Of a stretch of 64,000 nt of DNA, positions 8,175 through 20,539 are shown piece by piece. Below the pieces are notes generated by a model. It was not told the DNA's origin. It did not search any database and worked only from the letters and a program-made list of their open reading frames with translations. Position numbers and translations under genes: made by a program. The stretch is from Centrapalus pauciflorus (Eukaryota; Streptophyta; Magnoliopsida; Asterales; Asteraceae), in NCBI GenBank assembly GCA_020465985.1, contig JAANYP010003256.1, positions 372,001-436,000 of the forward strand, in the 5' to 3' direction. Positions within the stretch are counted from its first letter, which is position 1; every line of letters begins with the position of its first letter.

Positions 8175-8222
8175 ATGATTCAGACGACCGTCGTGAGAAT
8201 TTAATCCAAAATCGTCATTTGG
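8175..8222 (-). ncRNA. Candidate short box C/D snoRNA, 25S GACCGUCGUGAGA guide
   Basis: On the minus strand a C-like box ATGACGA (complement of 8212-8218) and a D box CTGA (complement of 8180-8183) flank the guide TCTCACGACGGTC. That guide is complementary to 13 nt of the conserved 25S rRNA stretch GACCGTCGTGAGA. The C-to-D span of about 39 nt is short for the family and I see no clear terminal stem. It could be a truncated snoRNA. No second copy is visible at the matching place near 3800. Confidence 0.42.
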
Positions 8223-8614
8223 TTTCAAAAAATCTAAATTAGTAGACAAACAAAACACAAATTAGAGATAACCTGAAGTGATTAAAAACCATAAATCTTC
8301 TTTGATCCAATGAACTAAGTTTCGAGATGTTTACAAATGAAACGTTTGTAACAGAATCACAAAAGCGTTACCGGCAACAACTTCACATCTATAACTACGC
8401 CTTTACGTTTGGAGATCGACCTGCTGTCCGGACGGCGGTTGCTTTCCAGAGACGAGAATGACGAAGTTACCGGCGACGAGAATGGGAAAGTTTATCCCCA
8501 CGCCACCGCCGCCGGGACTTGGAAACGATCGCCCAGCAGATGAATACGGATTGAAGGATTAAGCTTAGGTTAGGGTTGGGAGGAGGTGATGTTGCTGCTG
8601 ATGAAGGGCAGAAG

Positions 8615-8705
8615 GGGCTTTATAACAACTTTTAATAACCCTAACGGTTTTGAATCTGGGCTAGATGTAAAGCCCATCCATCGGTTTGAAGAATCATCTA
8701 GGGTT
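8615..8705 (-). promoter_or_regulatory. snoRNA-cluster promoter (TATA, telo-box, Site II)
   Basis: Reading leftwards there is a TATA box (TATAAAG, complement of 8618-8624). Behind it lie a telo-box (AACCCTAA, 8637-8644), two TGGGCT Site II boxes in opposite orientation (8657-8662 and 8671-8676), and another AGGGTTA near 8699. Telo-box plus Site II is the known signature of plant snoRNA and ribosomal-protein gene promoters. Transcription should start near 8590, and the first snoRNA-like block is about 370 nt downstream. The leader (8400-8590) is GC-richer than its surroundings and shows no convincing ORF. Confidence 0.75.
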
Positions 8706-8808
8706 ACAAAATTTGAGTTAATTTTCATACCACAGTGTTTTCAAAATTTATTTACTAAAAGATAGTTGTTTCAATATTGCTAAAAGATGGTAGTTTTAAA
8801 TTTAATTA

Positions 8809-9181
8809 GAAGGTGTTTGGTTTTGCGTTATGAACCAGATTATCAGCTTATTACGTTACAATAACGCAAATAATAAGTTTAAAGTGTTTGGATTGCATAC
8901 GTTAATAAGTGATTATTTGCGTTTAGCGTTTGTCCTACCACACTTTTGCATAAGTTAAAAATTGTAGCTTATTTGCTTCATAAGTGATTATTTGGTCATT
9001 TTACAAGTAAAAACGCAAATTCAAACACTTTAAAAACTGATTATTTGATAATTATGATATCAAACAGCAGAAGCTAAACCAAACACTACATTTTCTGCAG
9101 CATTTTTTGTTACAGCAGTTATCTGATTATTAGTTTCCAAAACGCTACAGCACTTTTTCAAACGTAAATCCAAACACCCTC
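8809..9181. mobile_element. Tourist/PIF-Harbinger-like MITE nested in the MULE TIR
   Basis: TIRs GAAGGTGTTTGG and CCAAACACCCTC, TSD TTA (8806-8808, 9182-9184), 373 bp. Interior is AT-rich and non-coding. Confidence 0.85.
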
Positions 9182-9785
9182 TTACTAAAACATGGTGGTT
9201 TATCATTTTTTTTACCTAATTTTCTTTACCCAAAAATAACATTCTTCTTTTTTACTTCTTTTTTTACTTTTATTAAAAAAAAACTCAACATTCATCCTAA
9301 AGTTTAATAACAATATCAATAAACAATTATACTTTATATATTATTGATTTTATAAAATGAAACAGGATAAAATATCATTTTTATAAATTGTTACGAAACT
9401 TTATAACTCAAACTCAAATATTATATATAAATTTTAAAAAATAATAAAACAATCAATACAATAAGTTCAAAAAGTAAAAAAATTTATTTCCAAACTTCAA
9501 ACATAGTCATGAACATTTAAAGTAAATAATATATCCACATAAGTCTTTAACAAAATACCGCAAGTACCAAAAACATATTTGATCAATCAACTTAAACAAA
9601 AAAAAAACCAAAATATTAAATAAAACACAAGTCTTCTCCAAGTCAAAATGAAATATTCGTCTTCATAGTGAATTACATGCAACCTACAAAGAAAATGACA
9701 ATGTAAAAAATATTTAGTATTACTAACAATTTTAAATATTTATAGAACACATTAATACAATTGTATTACCTTGATAGCATGCTAA

Positions 9786-11463
9786 TTAAAGATCGTTAGG
9801 CATTCTTTTAGGTTTAGAAGGGCATTTTGACTGATAATGACCGCTTTGCCTACAAAATCCACAAAGGTTCTTTCTTTTTCCCTCTCTAATATCCATTCCA
9901 TTTCGTAGTCTTGTCGAACGGGGACGACCTTTTTCCTTCCTTTTTAAATCCGAATTTGGAAGCAAATTTGTGATAGATGGTTGGGGCCAATATGCTTCAT
10001 CATGAAGTGGTAAAAACTCAGATTCCCAAGTGGCAGAATACTCAATAATTGAGTAATATTTATCGACATATCGACAACTATTTAATGAAAGATACATCCA
10101 CTCAAAACATGTGAACATGGGTATTTATATATCCCCCACTTACCACATGTGCAAGTTCTTTTCCCCAAGTTAACTACTTGCACATGTTTTCCTCTCTGAG
10201 TTACAACTTCAAATATACCTTTCTCTCGATTAAATGATCTCAAGGTATGAGCACTAGCTTTTGACATTGAAGCCGCTTGTTTTGTGGCAACATGAGGAGT
10301 ATACAAATCTCCTTTAGCTAGGGCAGCAAACCCCAAAGAACGCCTTACATTAAAATAGTGCACCACTCTATAAAATGTAAGTTGAACACATGTTGTGATG
10401 GGTAAGACACGAGCACCTTTAAGCACACTGTTAAAAATCTCGGACAGATTTGTAGTTAGCAAACCATCAAAGTTTTCCACCATCATGTGCCAATGTCCAT
10501 CTAGACGATGCATGCCCTTCAAGCTATTGGTGTGCTTGCGGATTAAGCTTTCCAATTTCGTCCATGATATTGTTAAACTTGCGCACTTGATTTTGGCTCC
10601 CGGGCCGATAAGCTAAAGTCTTCAGATGTGCATTACGAAACTTATCATGAAAATTATTGACAAAATGACGTAAGCAATACCTGTAATGCACCATTCAACA
10701 ACAGTTCCTGGATTAAAAACCTGAAGTGCAACAAGAAATTTGGGTAAAGCAATATAAGATTCTTCCCAGTCACCAAATATTCGTTCAATTGCCTTTTGCT
10801 TTCCTACCCAAAGCTTCTTGTATGAAGCTGTGTAGCCTAACTTATTAATTATTTCAGCTCGCAACGCAGGAATACTTATAGATGGTTGCTCTCTTATCAA
10901 ATGTTCGGTTTCTTGAGCAATCAAGGTTGCGTCTATGTTTGGATGGTCTTGAGTAATCTGATCAAGTAAACAAGTATGTGGACCAGTGTAACGTGTAATT
11001 TGAAAATATCCACTACGTTTACGTTTGCATGCACGAAGTTGCCACTTACAACCAGATTGTAAATGTAACTTGCATCTTATTTCCAAATGGTTGTACATGT
11101 CTCAACGACTTCATATTGTCTATGCATCTTGATGGTATAAAGTTTGATAGCTCTAATAAGTTCTTCTTTATCTTTAAAAGAATCTTTGCCTAGTTCCCGA
11201 GTTAAATCATTCTTACTTTCGGAATCTGATACCGTCCAATTGTCAACCGTAGTAATATGTGGTCCATTAGAAGTAGTAAAATGAGAAGGTACCTCACTTT
11301 CATCTCCATCTAAACTATCAACATCAAATTCGTCTTCTTCAAACTCATCATCTCCAAATCCACCGTCTATTGCATTGTTAACAACAGCATGTTGAGAAAT
11401 CGTGTTGAAGTCCTCGTTTTGAATCATGCCTAACACGACATTAGTATATTCTTGTGTTGCCAT
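9786..11463 (-). pseudogene. Defective MuDR-type transposase
   Basis: Reading leftwards, the first piece (11463-11077) has an acidic N-terminal region (DDEFEEDEFDVDSLDGDE) and the start of the MuDR DNA-binding domain. A frameshift leads to 11098-10622, with GCKWQLRACK and HTC of the zinc-binding fold and RAEIINKLGY. The catalytic DDE core is missing: NPGTVVEW is followed almost at once by the post-core motif YCLRHFVNNF (in another frame). The remainder (10555-10082) carries the SWIM zinc finger CTCG...YPCSHVL, and 10118-9786 a CX2CX4HX4C knuckle (CGFCRQSGHYQSKC). At least two frameshifts and the lost core mean no active enzyme. Homology to MULE transposases is clear; non-function is inferred. 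Confidence 0.9.
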
Positions 11464-12369
11464 AACGATAAAAGAATCTCCAAAACCTGTAAAATTAAGA
11501 ATATAAAATTATTAAAAATCAATTAGCTAGTACAACAACAATATTATAATAACAACCTAAAAATTATGAACCCATATTTTTGTTTTGCATGATTGTGCAG
11601 ACTTGTGTTGTATCATGTATGATTGTGCATGAGAGTCTTGTGTGGGTTTTTAGACTTGCAATGTGAATTAGAAGCCAATACACGTTGAAGTCCTCGTTTA
11701 AGGTAAGAAATCATGTTCAGTAATCACAAGCCAATACACACAGTACTTCTCGTTTAAGGTACTTACACACACACACACACTGCCCCCCCCCCAAACACAC
11801 ACACACTGCTCGTAGACATAGAGGCACTTACGCTTCTTTCTATTGTTGTCGTTTGAAAGCAACACGCAGCGGCTCACACCGAAACTAATCGCCTCCCTGT
11901 TCGGCGCCGGCAGCGGCTCTCTCAGGTGTGGCGGAGGTTTCTCAGGTGCGGCGGTGGTGAGTCTCAGGCGACGGAGGTGAGAGCAAGAAGCGTCGCCGAT
12001 CGGAAGGGTTTGACAGCGGGAGAGGGACGAATGGGTTTGGAAGTTGAAACGGTCGATGGTTTTTTTTAACCGTGATGGCATAAACGGCGGTGCCTTCCAA
12101 AGTGACTTTTCTGTTTTTTTTAATAAAAAATAAAAACTAAAATATTTTGGGAATTAAAATCAAAACCACCATGATTTGGTAAATAAATTTTGAAAATACC
12201 ATGTTTTGGCAAAAAACTCTACAAAATTTATATCCAAGTATATAATAAATAAAACAAAAAGCACTTTAAATACAATTTATTATTTTTAATATCTATAAAC
12301 ATTAATAAATATACTCCGTAATATTGATTTATAGATTATAGATTTTAATAGTATTTATTTATTTATAAA

Positions 12370-12703
12370 CTAGTTTATATACTCATGTATAACATGGGTT
12401 TAGATTTAAAAAAATAATGTTATTAAATTGTCATATAAAAATTAAAAATATTTTATCACATTTATAGTATCTACTTATACAACATAATAAATTTAAATAT
12501 AAATTCAAATTCAAATTTGAGTTTCGTATCAGATAAGATTTAGTTTAGATATAGATTCCAATATATATTATTTAAATTAATTTTGATATAGATTAATTAT
12601 AGACTTAAAAAACATAATTTTCAAATGGCAGCAGGAGGTGACACCACATGGCAGTAGCATACGATGACACGTGACAAAATAGTTAGTTTTTTAATAGTAT
12701 AGA
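12370..12703 (-). mobile_element. Small non-autonomous Helitron
   Basis: On the minus strand it begins TCTATACTATTAAAA (12703) and ends in a CATGT-ATA-ACATG-type hairpin followed by CTAG (12373-12370), with T beyond it. GTCACGTGTCATC near the 5' end is shared with the Helitron at 23148. 334 bp, no ORF. Confidence 0.75.
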
Positions 12704-13356
12704 TAGATAGATTATAGATTTTATTTATAGAGAGTGGGTTCAATGGAGAATTTTCATGCACCACCACAAATGTATCACAATTTCTGTGTGATGCACCATT
12801 ATTTCCAATTGATGCATTACGATATTCTAACGATGCAATATGGTTCCTGAATGTTCTTCGGTGCATAAAGGTTCTCCATTTAACTCGTTTTTATTTATAA
12901 ATAATGTTTAATATATTGTTATAGAATAATGTACATTTTGATAGTTGATATTATGATACATAGCCTCTAAATACGAAGGCTGGACTGTTAAATTATAATG
13001 GCAATTTTGTCATGCTACCATATTCATCTTTCATGTCTATATTTTTCAATCATATTTTATTTTTGAAATAGTAATATCATTAAAAATAATATGTTCAAAA
13101 TACATACGTAAACTTTATAAATGTCAATATCAATATGATTAAAAAATTGCTCGACAAAAAACACTAACACTAACAATATCTGTCTACATGTGTGTAAAAT
13201 ACAAAAGTTGAAAACAATTCTAAAATTATCATTGATTGTAAGCCACACAAAAATTTTATATCATACATACACACACATACATACATATATACACACACAC
13301 CGACACACACACTACTAATAAAGCATTTAACATTATGGTCTTAAAAGACAACTCTA
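12704..13356. other. AT-rich non-coding DNA with CA repeat
   Basis: No gene. A (CA)/(CATA) microsatellite lies at 13263-13312. Around 12735-12885 a GGTTCAATGGAGAA...TTCTCCATTTAAC pair suggests an old inverted-repeat element. Confidence 0.4.
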
Positions 13357-13384
13357 CTAGTTGAATACCCGTGCGTTGCTCGGG
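13357..13384 (-). mobile_element. Helitron 3' terminus
   Basis: Minus strand: hairpin CCCGAGCAACGCACGGG, then ATTCAACTAG. The CTAG terminus after a GC-rich hairpin is the Helitron signature. The other end, expected to the right, is not identified; 13385-14552 is AT-rich with no gene seen. Confidence 0.65.
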
Positions 13385-14560
13385 TGACGTCTTTCAAAAT
13401 TAAAATTTTTTAATTAAACTATCACATGATAAAATTATATTTTATTTATAAAAACTATACATTTTTTATGAACAAAAACAATATTTATTTGCATCATGAA
13501 TGTAACATGATAAAAATGTATTTTATTTAAGAAAACTATACATTATTTACGGAATAAAATTTACTTATATTTTAGTCATGAATATTAATTATTACACATA
13601 ATTATGAGGTCGATACATATATCTAGTTTCATACATGTGAGTTGATCGAAAAACTAATTATGCGTTAAAAGATTTTTCTGTCAGAATTAAGTATACAGGG
13701 AAAAAAATAATAATAATTTATGATAAAATGAAAACCCATCATTTTCTTATAAAATAATACACAAACATGTACTTTCAAAGTATAACTACGAATATAGTCT
13801 AACATAATTTTATAATAAAAATTTATTCAGACTAATAAAAATATTAACAAACAAAAGCAGCTATCGTAAAAAAAAATTAACAAATCTTAATAACGAAATT
13901 GAACAACTTAAAACGGAATTGACACATCTCTTTGTCTATAGATTTATATAAATTTACAAATTCTTTTTTTCCTCTAGATTATTTTTAATAAATTAAGTAA
14001 ATATATTAATGTCTAATCGTAATTTATAAAAAAAATAATGCCTAAAAGTAAAATTATTTACACTCAATCATTTAATATAAATCACCTTTTTGACAATCTA
14101 ACGAAGAAAGCTGTTTGGTTTTAAAAAAAAAATCCACATGTGTTTGTAATGTTTATCCTTTTTTATAAACCGATTCAATACAGTAAAATCTTGAGTTTTT
14201 AGCTAAATGAGTTCACAAGATATTTGTGAAAAAACATATGATTTATATTTGTGAAAAAAAAAAACATATGAAAAAATAAAACAAATGATATGTGATTTGT
14301 GAAAAAATAAACATATTATATAGTATATTTAATAGATGATAATTTTTATAAAAATTTTAAAAAATATTGACTGAAAAAAGAAATGGACATGGGTTAAATT
14401 TTCCACAGTGGTGTAGTAAAAGTCTCGTATTACTGAAGGCAGATTAGGGTTTTAAACTTTTTTGGGAGATTTCTATTCCCTTTTATTCATGCATGGAATG
14501 CGTGCATCCTTGACTATTTGTCAACAATGAGTTGAGTTTTATAAATACACTTGTCATTTG

Positions 14561-15636
14561 TAGGGGTGTGCAATATTTGGTTTGGACTCGAAGAAACCAA
14601 AAACCAAACCGCACAGAATTTAAATAAAACCAAACCGAATTTATAAAGCGGTTTTCGGTTTGGTTTCGTTCTAAACCAAATTTCACAATATGGTTTTCGG
14701 TTTGATGATCGGTTTTCCTTTTTTTAGACAAGACCAAACCGAAAACCGAATTTGGTTTTTAATTAAAAAAATAAAAATTAATAATAAGCATTATACAAAT
14801 ATATAATATAAGTAAATAAAATAAATAATTAATTAAATGCATTTCAACTACCAAATTACGTCCCCCAAGGCCCCAATGTCCAGTATCAAGTTTTCATTTT
14901 CAAGTCTGTGACTGTGTGTGTCCGCCTCCAACTCAACTCTCGAACCCTCCATCTCAAAACCCTAGCGTCGCCGGCGCCGCCGCTAGTCTCCTCTCTACTT
15001 CGACGCTCCTAACATCATCTTCTCCGCTCCTCTCTCCTTCGCCGCTAGTCTCCTCTCTCCTTCACCGATGATTGTGTAATCACAAATGTGTTTAGAACCC
15101 TCCATCTCCTCTCGTCGTCGCCACCGCTAGTCTCCTCTCTCCTTCGCCGCTCCTAACATCATCTTCTTCTCCGACGACAAGGGTTTGTTTCAGATTTAAG
15201 TATTTAACTAAATGTTTTTTTTAGTTTTTGTCTCAGATTGATAAATGTTTGTTATTTTTTACTTTTTGTTTCAGATTTTGAGTATTTTACAGTTTTTGTT
15301 TTAGGTTTTAGTTTTTGATTCAGATTTGGTATATGCATATATTTGTTTCAGATTTGGTAATGGACTTCTTTGCAATATTTGTTTCAGATTTGACATTTGA
15401 ACTTTGATTAAAGCAATATTTGTTTCAGATTTAGGGAAAAAAGAAGTTGAAACTGAATTGACATAGAAATTCGGTTTCCTTGGTTTCCAAACCGAACCAA
15501 ACCGATTTTGAATTTGGTTTTTGATTTGGTGTTGTCCATTCTGAAATATGTTTGGTTCGGTTTTCGGTTTAGTCTTCAAAAATTTTCAAACCGAAGAAAC
15601 CGAATAACCCATAAACCGAACCAATGAACACCCCTA
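14561..15636. mobile_element. hAT element, non-autonomous, 8-bp TSD
   Basis: Starts TAGGGGTGTGCAA and ends AACACCCCTA, with perfect 8-bp duplications GTCATTTG at 14553-14560 and 15637-15644. Subterminal regions repeat CCAAACCGAA in both orientations. The centre (about 14930-15190) is GC-rich and CT-repetitive, with duplicated CGCCGCTAGTCTCCTCTC. It looks like the 5' leader of a lost transposase. No coding domain. Confidence 0.88.
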
Positions 15637-15644
15637 GTCATTTG

Positions 15645-17825
15645 AGATCTTTTGGTGGGTATTATAGAAAGACCATGTATATACACACCAATGTCTATAA
15701 TCTCAACAATTTGTTCATTTTTGTGTCCCACTATTGATTAATTGTATAGATATTTGTTAGTTTCATACAAAAATTTTGAGAAATAATATTTGGTGCATGG
15801 TTTTTATGTTGTCATCCCTTTGTATACAAGAGTTTTTTCCTTTCACATTCAAATGCTTTGGTATTGGGTTGTTGACTTGCTGCAAATTATGAAGCTTAAT
15901 TCTTTCAAATATGGAGTTTGACCTTTAAATTCTAGGAAATATTTGTTTGTTTGATAAGGATTGAACTTCGAAATTATTGTAAGCGTTGAGATGGGAAGGA
16001 ATTGAGTCGTTTTGCTTGATGAATATTGGTGTATTATTTGTTTTTTTGTTGATGTCGCTTGTCAAAAACATTGTTATTTGTGTGAATATTTTATTCTTAA
16101 GGTTTTACAATAGATAGTAACATATGTTATGGGGTAAGCGGTCGCTAGTATAAATACCGGAAATATCATGGTCCGTCTTGGTTTCTTTAAAACCACTGCC
16201 CCTTTTCATCTAGATTAACATTACAAAGGTCGAGTTTCTTTATGTTGCAGTCATGTATGAAGAAAGTAGCCCAATAATTGTCATGAGATAGTGATCGACT
16301 ATATAGTCTAACGTGTTTCTCTAAAGAACATGTCACTATGTGATTACTTTGGTTCGTTCTACATTAGTTTTATGGTGTGAAATGTTTGTCACTCGAATGT
16401 AAGTATTAATTTCATGGGCATGCCATTTCGTTTGTTTTTGCAGGCTGTTTTTATGTTTTGACAAAGTTAGCGACCCAGAAACCGTCTGTTGAGATGCTAA
16501 AGACATGGATCCAACGGTATGTTTTAATTTTCAGAAGTCACTTGTCCTAAATTATCAAATTCCATCACTGGTTTCCTCGTATTGTATCTATATTCCATTA
16601 ATTGTCATTCTCCCGTTACAAAATAAAATAAATCAATTGGATTTTGTCTGACAAAGTATAATCTATTACAATATTAATTCTCATGCACTATCTTGGAACA
16701 TTTTGACTGTTCTTTTTCCTTTTTTTTTTCTAAAAAATCCATATTTGATATATTGTGATATGTTACTTTTCTCAATTTTAAAAGGTTGTTTACTTGGTTA
16801 AATTCCTCATTATTTTGGACTAAGTTTTTCTACGTAATTGTTATATATCTTGGATATAATAGGAGTATATGTGTTATTGTTCACTTCAAACGTTTAAATA
16901 AATGTTTAGCTTTTCTTTAAAAATTTTATTCTAAGAAACTGGTAATTCCACTTTGAAAAAGAGTAAATCAAATTATTTAAAATTTCTAACGTCTTGAGGA
17001 TGCCATTAAATTTCAGTTGTGGATGAAAAATACACCCTACTTTAATTTAAATTGTTTGTTTTCTTTTTAAGTTTTCATAATTTTAATAGGATATTTTTGT
17101 CTTTGTAATCCATGACATATGAATTCTTTTACCATTTTTGCAAAAGTGAGAGAAATGAGGTGTGTGCATCCAACAACCACCAAACTCATTTGTTCCACGC
17201 CATATATTAACATGTTAGAAAAGAACGGGTTTCACCTTTCAATCGAATTCTCACTTGCCACCTCAGTATAATATTAAGCTCAATTTTCATTCTCATTGTG
17301 TTTGATAATTTGATAAAAGTTACTTTTTTTTTAATTTTGTTAAGGCATTATCCAATTAACAACATTGAGTATAAACGAAATGTTAAAATAATCTAAAACT
17401 CTTTCATGATCATATAATTATTTATCGTTTCATTTAATGTGGGGTACGTTTACAAATTATTACATGATAAACCATAATTTATAATAACAGTTATAATAAG
17501 GGAAAAAGTGTAACTCACCTTAAATTTTTCTGTTATCCACGAGTCATCTGCAACCCATACATATCTTGCTATGAAATCCGTTTCCTAGCCAATCACATCT
17601 ATTACATTCTTTAATTAATAAAGGCCGTAAAATAGGTAAGATTAATAATCTTTAATACTTATAAGATGTAAAAGTTTCGTAGCTGTATATGTTCAATAAT
17701 ATAAGTTACAGCAGTTTCTACCTTTAGACAGAGTTCATCACTAACCGAATTTTCTTCCAAGTCCACAACTTTATTTATTCTAGTAATATCTGAATGAAAA
17801 TAACTGAATAATTATATAATATTGA
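15645..17825. other. Non-coding DNA with one exon-like segment
   Basis: No gene recognised. At 16444-16516 a 73-bp segment with a good acceptor (TTTTTGCAG) and donor (GTATGT) is open in one frame (…KPSVEMLKTWIQR), but I cannot assign it and found no compatible neighbour. Confidence 0.3.
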
Positions 17826-19075
17826 ATGTAAATAACGTGATGATAATTTAACTGTAAATAAGATGAAGTTACGATTTATCAATTAGGCAATACTAAGAGT
17901 TATAATTTAAAATGTTTTGTACGTGTCTTTTAAAGTTATAATATGAAGTTACTTGTCGTCTCTTCTATCTCTTAAGGTTCTTCAGGTTTCTTGGCTTGGT
18001 TTCAGAATTTCGCTTATGAAAATTTGACTTAATTAAAAATTATAGACGTCCAAGCAGAATATTGTAAAACATAAATCAGCAATGCAGAGAGACGCATAAA
18101 GTAGAAATGCAAAAACTGAAATATCAGTAAGAAAATGTGATCTTTGAAGATTTTTTTTTTACCTGGAAATTGTTATTATGTTCAAGTTTTCTTCCAAGTC
18201 CACAAGATTATGCAATGCAAATAACTGAATAAGAGTATATAATACTGAACATAAATAATGCGATGATTATTACTGTAAATAAGATGAAGTTACGATTTAT
18301 CAATTAGGCAGTACTATCAGTTATGATTTAACGTGTCTTGTACATGTCTGTGATAATTCTAGGTTAGTTACTCTAGTTTTGAATGAACTGAGGTTTAGAA
18401 GAAAATAATATAACAACAGTGAGTTGTTTAACAGGTTTGTGCATTTTCATTAAATCAATAATCGTTCAAACAAATTGATCATATCTTGAAGTTAAAGTTA
18501 TGATTTGTCAATGTATGCACTACTAACAGTTATGATTAATATGTCTTCTACCTATCTATGATAGTTATAAGTTATTTATTCTAATCTAGTTTTGAAGTGG
18601 TTATGTGTTTCTTGATTCCTTTTTCGATTCAGATTAAACTTAAATATTGACAATTATAAAAAATAGAGATTAAATAAGGAATATTGAAATTAAAACTTAA
18701 TGTTCATCAGTGATAGTAATTGTGATCATACTTAAATATATACAAACATTTTGGATACAAGCACTTGTGTTTAGGGCTGGAAAATGAATATATACATTAC
18801 TATTGCATGAGATAACGCTTTTGTTTTCTGTCAAGTGCAATGAATAAGTATTCTAGTAAAATCTAAAAGCAACTAACTGAATAAGTATATAATACTGAAC
18901 GTAAATAATGCGATGATAATTTAACTGTAAATAAGATGACGTTACGATTTATCAATTAGGCAATACTATCAGTTATGATTTAACATGTCTTGTACCTGTC
19001 TGTGATAATTCTAAGTTAGTTATTCTAGTGCTTAATGAACTGAGGTTTAGAAGAAAATAATATAACAGTGAGTTA
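17826..19075 (+). repeat. Three dispersed direct repeats
   Basis: Copies at about 17826-17935, 18236-18420 and 18886-19075 share TAAGATGAAGTTACGATT, CAATTAGGCA and TGTCTTGTAC. The last two also share the GAACTGAGGTTTAGAAG segment. Function unknown. Confidence 0.7.
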
Positions 19076-20456
19076 TAGAGAAGTTTAAATGGTCAATGAT
19101 TTAGGATAAACGAAGAAGACAATACGAGTCGAAAGCATTTATTCATAATGTATAGAAGATACTAACATTTATTCTTTCTGTAGACACAGTTGAAACAGGA
19201 GTTGAAAACATATTCGATTCTTCAGCTCGTTTATTTTCCAGATGGGATTGTATTAGACATCAAGCTCATATTGATTTTCCCGGTATACTTTCTTTTCAAT
19301 CTTTTGATGAAAATGTTGTACATGGAAGCAATCGAATGAATATATAATGGAAAATTGAGAGATAAAACCTGGAGTTTGTTTTATGTGATCAGTTTTCAAA
19401 TGTTGAGATTATCTTTTATTTATTTTTTAATGCTAATAAACTCAATAAAAGTAGTTGCACGTATAATATATTACTGGATAAAACCGACAGTTTGTTTTAT
19501 GATGTTAGATATTAATTTTTTTCTACCTATTCATCTCAAAATTAGTTTTTGTGTAATATATCACTGGAAAAACAATGTTGAAATTGTCAAATATTGTCCC
19601 CATTAATTCTGCAATGTTTGTTTTGCAGAGTTTTCGTTGACTACCAATTCTAAAATCTTGCTGGAATCAAGGATGATATCCCACTAATTTTGCATTGTAT
19701 GGATTTTTTTTTCTAATTTTTCCGGTTGATTTTTTTCCAGCTGTTGGGATTCTATCCCGGTGTTTTTCGTAACTTCAATTAGTATATGGTGATGATCGAT
19801 TTATTGTTATTTTAATACCAGTTATAATAATTAATTTTGGACTTCAAATGGATGTAACACTTTATTTTGCTTAGTCCCAGTGAAAGAGGAAACATTATTT
19901 TGCTTGTTCCTCATTTTTGTTTCTTGTATATATGTGCAGATTTTTATCGAGTTGACAGTCTAGAGCCACAATGATGCTGTTTTGCTATTTCTCCACTTTC
20001 ACATGTATGGACCAAACACCACGTATATTTAAAGTTTAATATGTAGATGGTATACAGGCTTATTTATACAGCTGAATACCACGTATATAAAGTTCACCAC
20101 TGTTGTTTCTCCACTTCCACATACACGATGAATCAATTCTGGAATTATGGAGATGGTACACGTACATATAATTGGTTAAAAAAATCAGCCGTATAATTGG
20201 TTTAAATAATTCCAGATAAATAGCAGTGATGTAGCCTTATAAATTAGAATTATATCCAATCCTGGTTTAAATAATGCTACCTTTTTTATGGTTTAAATAA
20301 TATAATTCTGGTTTAAATAATTACAGTTAAATAGCATTGACGTAGCCTTTAAAATCTGAATTATAGTCAATAATATATTGTCAAGTCAGCATTAATTGTA
20401 GGAATATCTACCAATAATGAAACGCCACGTCAGCTTTTTTCTCACTGCTCCGTCGG

Positions 20457-20539
<83 letters not shown>

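Larger units (their letters stand above)
8715..12219 (-). mobile_element. Mutator-like element (MULE), 3.5 kb, 10-bp TSD
   Basis: A perfect 10-bp duplication TACAAAATTT flanks the element (8705-8714 and 12220-12229), in the size range typical of Mutator. The ends GAGTTAATTTT and AAAAAACTC are inverted. Long diverged TIRs follow, sharing TTTTCAAAATTTATTTAC and ACATGGTGGTTT on the left with their complements at 12145-12205. A MITE (8809-9181) splits the left TIR. Between the TIRs lies a broken transposase on the minus strand (9786-11463). The stretch 11464-12110 looks like its promoter and leader, including GC-rich DNA at 11830-12050 and a CA repeat at 11765-11812. The left end is only about 10 bp beyond the snoRNA promoter elements. 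Confidence 0.9.
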
